The notes under the pieces were generated by a model. The model had not been told where the DNA came from. It ran no database searches and was given only the letters and a program-made list of their open reading frames with translations. The position numbers were made by a program, and so were the translations under genes. A stretch of DNA of 64,000 nt, taken from NCBI GenBank assembly GCA_035266845.1, contig DATFMP010000054.1, positions 62,001 through 126,000 on the forward strand, read 5' to 3'. Positions within the stretch are counted from its first letter, which is position 1; every line of letters starts with the position of its first letter. Shown in pieces: positions 63,464-64,000 of the stretch. This stretch comes from DATFMP01 sp035266845 (lineage in GTDB: Bacteria; SAR324; JACQKK01).

Positions 63464-64000
63464 TCACAGCGGCCCCGGCTCCGCCTCCACGTGCTGCTTG
63501 ATGCGTTGCAGCAACCGCGAGGCGGGCGCCCCATCCACCGCTTTGTGATCGAAGCTGAGACAGAACGTGCACATGGGCGCGGCCACCACGCGTCCATCGC
63601 GCACCACTGCGCGCTCCTCTACCTTACCCACGGCCAGGATGAACGTCTCCGGCGGGTTGAGCACCGCCGTGAACGCCGTGACGTCGAACTCGCCCAGGTT
63701 GGTGATGGTGAGGCTGCTGGCGTAGAGCTCCTCGCGGGAGAGCGTCATGCGCAGGGCTTTGCGGATCAGCCCCTTGAAGCGGCGCTGAATCTCCAGCAGC
63801 CCCGCATCCGCCAGATTCTTCATCGACACCGTGATCAGGTTGTCGCCCAGCGCTACGGCCATGCCCACGTGGATGCCCTCCAGGGGCACCACGTCGCCGT
63901 CGATGAGGTGGAAGTTGAAGCCCGGCAGCTCCTGAAACGCCTTCACCACACCGTGGGCGATGTACACGTTGTAGCTGGGCGCCTCCTTGCCGTCCGCCTT
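63464..64000 (-). CDS. 2-oxoacid dehydrogenase E2 acyltransferase, C-terminal part
   Basis: The visible 178 residues are the end of a dihydrolipoamide acyltransferase catalytic domain. The active-site motif H-x-x-x-D-G is present in SFDHKAVDGAPASR, and SLTITNLGEFDVTAFTAVLNPPETFILAVG is typical. The gene continues beyond the right edge, so the lipoyl and subunit-binding domains are not seen. It could belong to pyruvate, 2-oxoglutarate or branched-chain complexes. Confidence 0.9.
   Translation of the reverse strand, partial: KADGKEAPSYNVYIAHGVVKAFQELPGFNFHLIDGDVVPLEGIHVGMAVALGDNLITVSMKNLADAGLLEIQRRFKGLIRKALRMTLSREELYASSLTITNLGEFDVTAFTAVLNPPETFILAVGKVEERAVVRDGRVVAAPMCTFCLSFDHKAVDGAPASRLLQRIKQHVEAEPGPL

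Overview
The window is a 64 kb chromosomal segment of a high-G+C Gram-negative bacterium. It is densely packed with genes and carries no prophage, no CRISPR array and no complete insertion sequence. I saw no rRNA or tRNA gene. The mix of zinc-ribbon (MJ0042 type), SPOR, FecR and LytR_C envelope proteins, F420-type LLM oxidoreductases, class III CoA-transferase, haloalkane dehalogenase, membrane pyrophosphatase and a protein resembling spirochaetal cytoplasmic filament protein suggests a deltaproteobacteria-like or candidate-phylum lineage. The sequence alone does not fix the taxon.

Layout. 1-8.8 kb: the start of pgi (leftward), a Rel/SpoT-family protein with an intact hydrolase but a degenerate synthetase site, a CoA-transferase, an MFS permease, a VOC protein divergent from a LysR regulator, and a haloalkane dehalogenase. 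8.8-20.3 kb: an LLM oxidoreductase, a YbjN/chaperone-like protein, an orphan FliN, a SPOR protein, a serine-recombinase homologue lacking its catalytic residues, two secreted proteins of unknown function, a double zinc-ribbon membrane protein, dnaG and a FecR-domain protein. 20.7-29.5 kb: metK, HPr, aroE, a MITE-like repeat, a second LLM oxidoreductase, a glutathione-transferase-like gene with an in-frame TGA at its catalytic Cys position, and ilvBN behind a Leu/Val/Ile-rich leader peptide.

29.5-36 kb: a metal/cobalamin-binding-fold protein, a rhodanese, then a compact t6A operon (tsaC-tsaE-ybaK/proX-tsaB-tsaD), a TlpA-like thioredoxin and gcvH. 36-41.7 kb: a leftward lipid operon, DUF177-rpmF-plsX-fabD-fabG-acpP-fabF, without fabH between plsX and fabD. 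41.8-55.4 kb: fmt, a TAXI-type binding protein, a STAS protein, era, a large protein with CheC-like and FliG-like stretches, a 2-hydroxyacid dehydrogenase, a secreted bifunctional-nuclease-domain protein, two EamA permeases, a quinone reductase, a benzoylformate-decarboxylase-like enzyme and an RNase-Z-like hydrolase. 55.4-64 kb: a secreted thiosulfate sulfurtransferase, the CfpA-like filament protein with a textbook terminator, a lipoprotein, the K+-type membrane pyrophosphatase, a histone-H1-like/DksA-like fusion, and the end of a 2-oxoacid dehydrogenase E2 gene.

The strongest candidate for something little described is the selenocysteine-type glutathione transferase at 24.5 kb, with a possible bacterial SECIS hairpin directly after the TGA. 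A second theme is the scatter of flagellar-switch-like parts (FliN, a CheC/FliG-like protein, a stand-alone STAS protein and a CfpA-like filament protein) with no flagellar operon around them.
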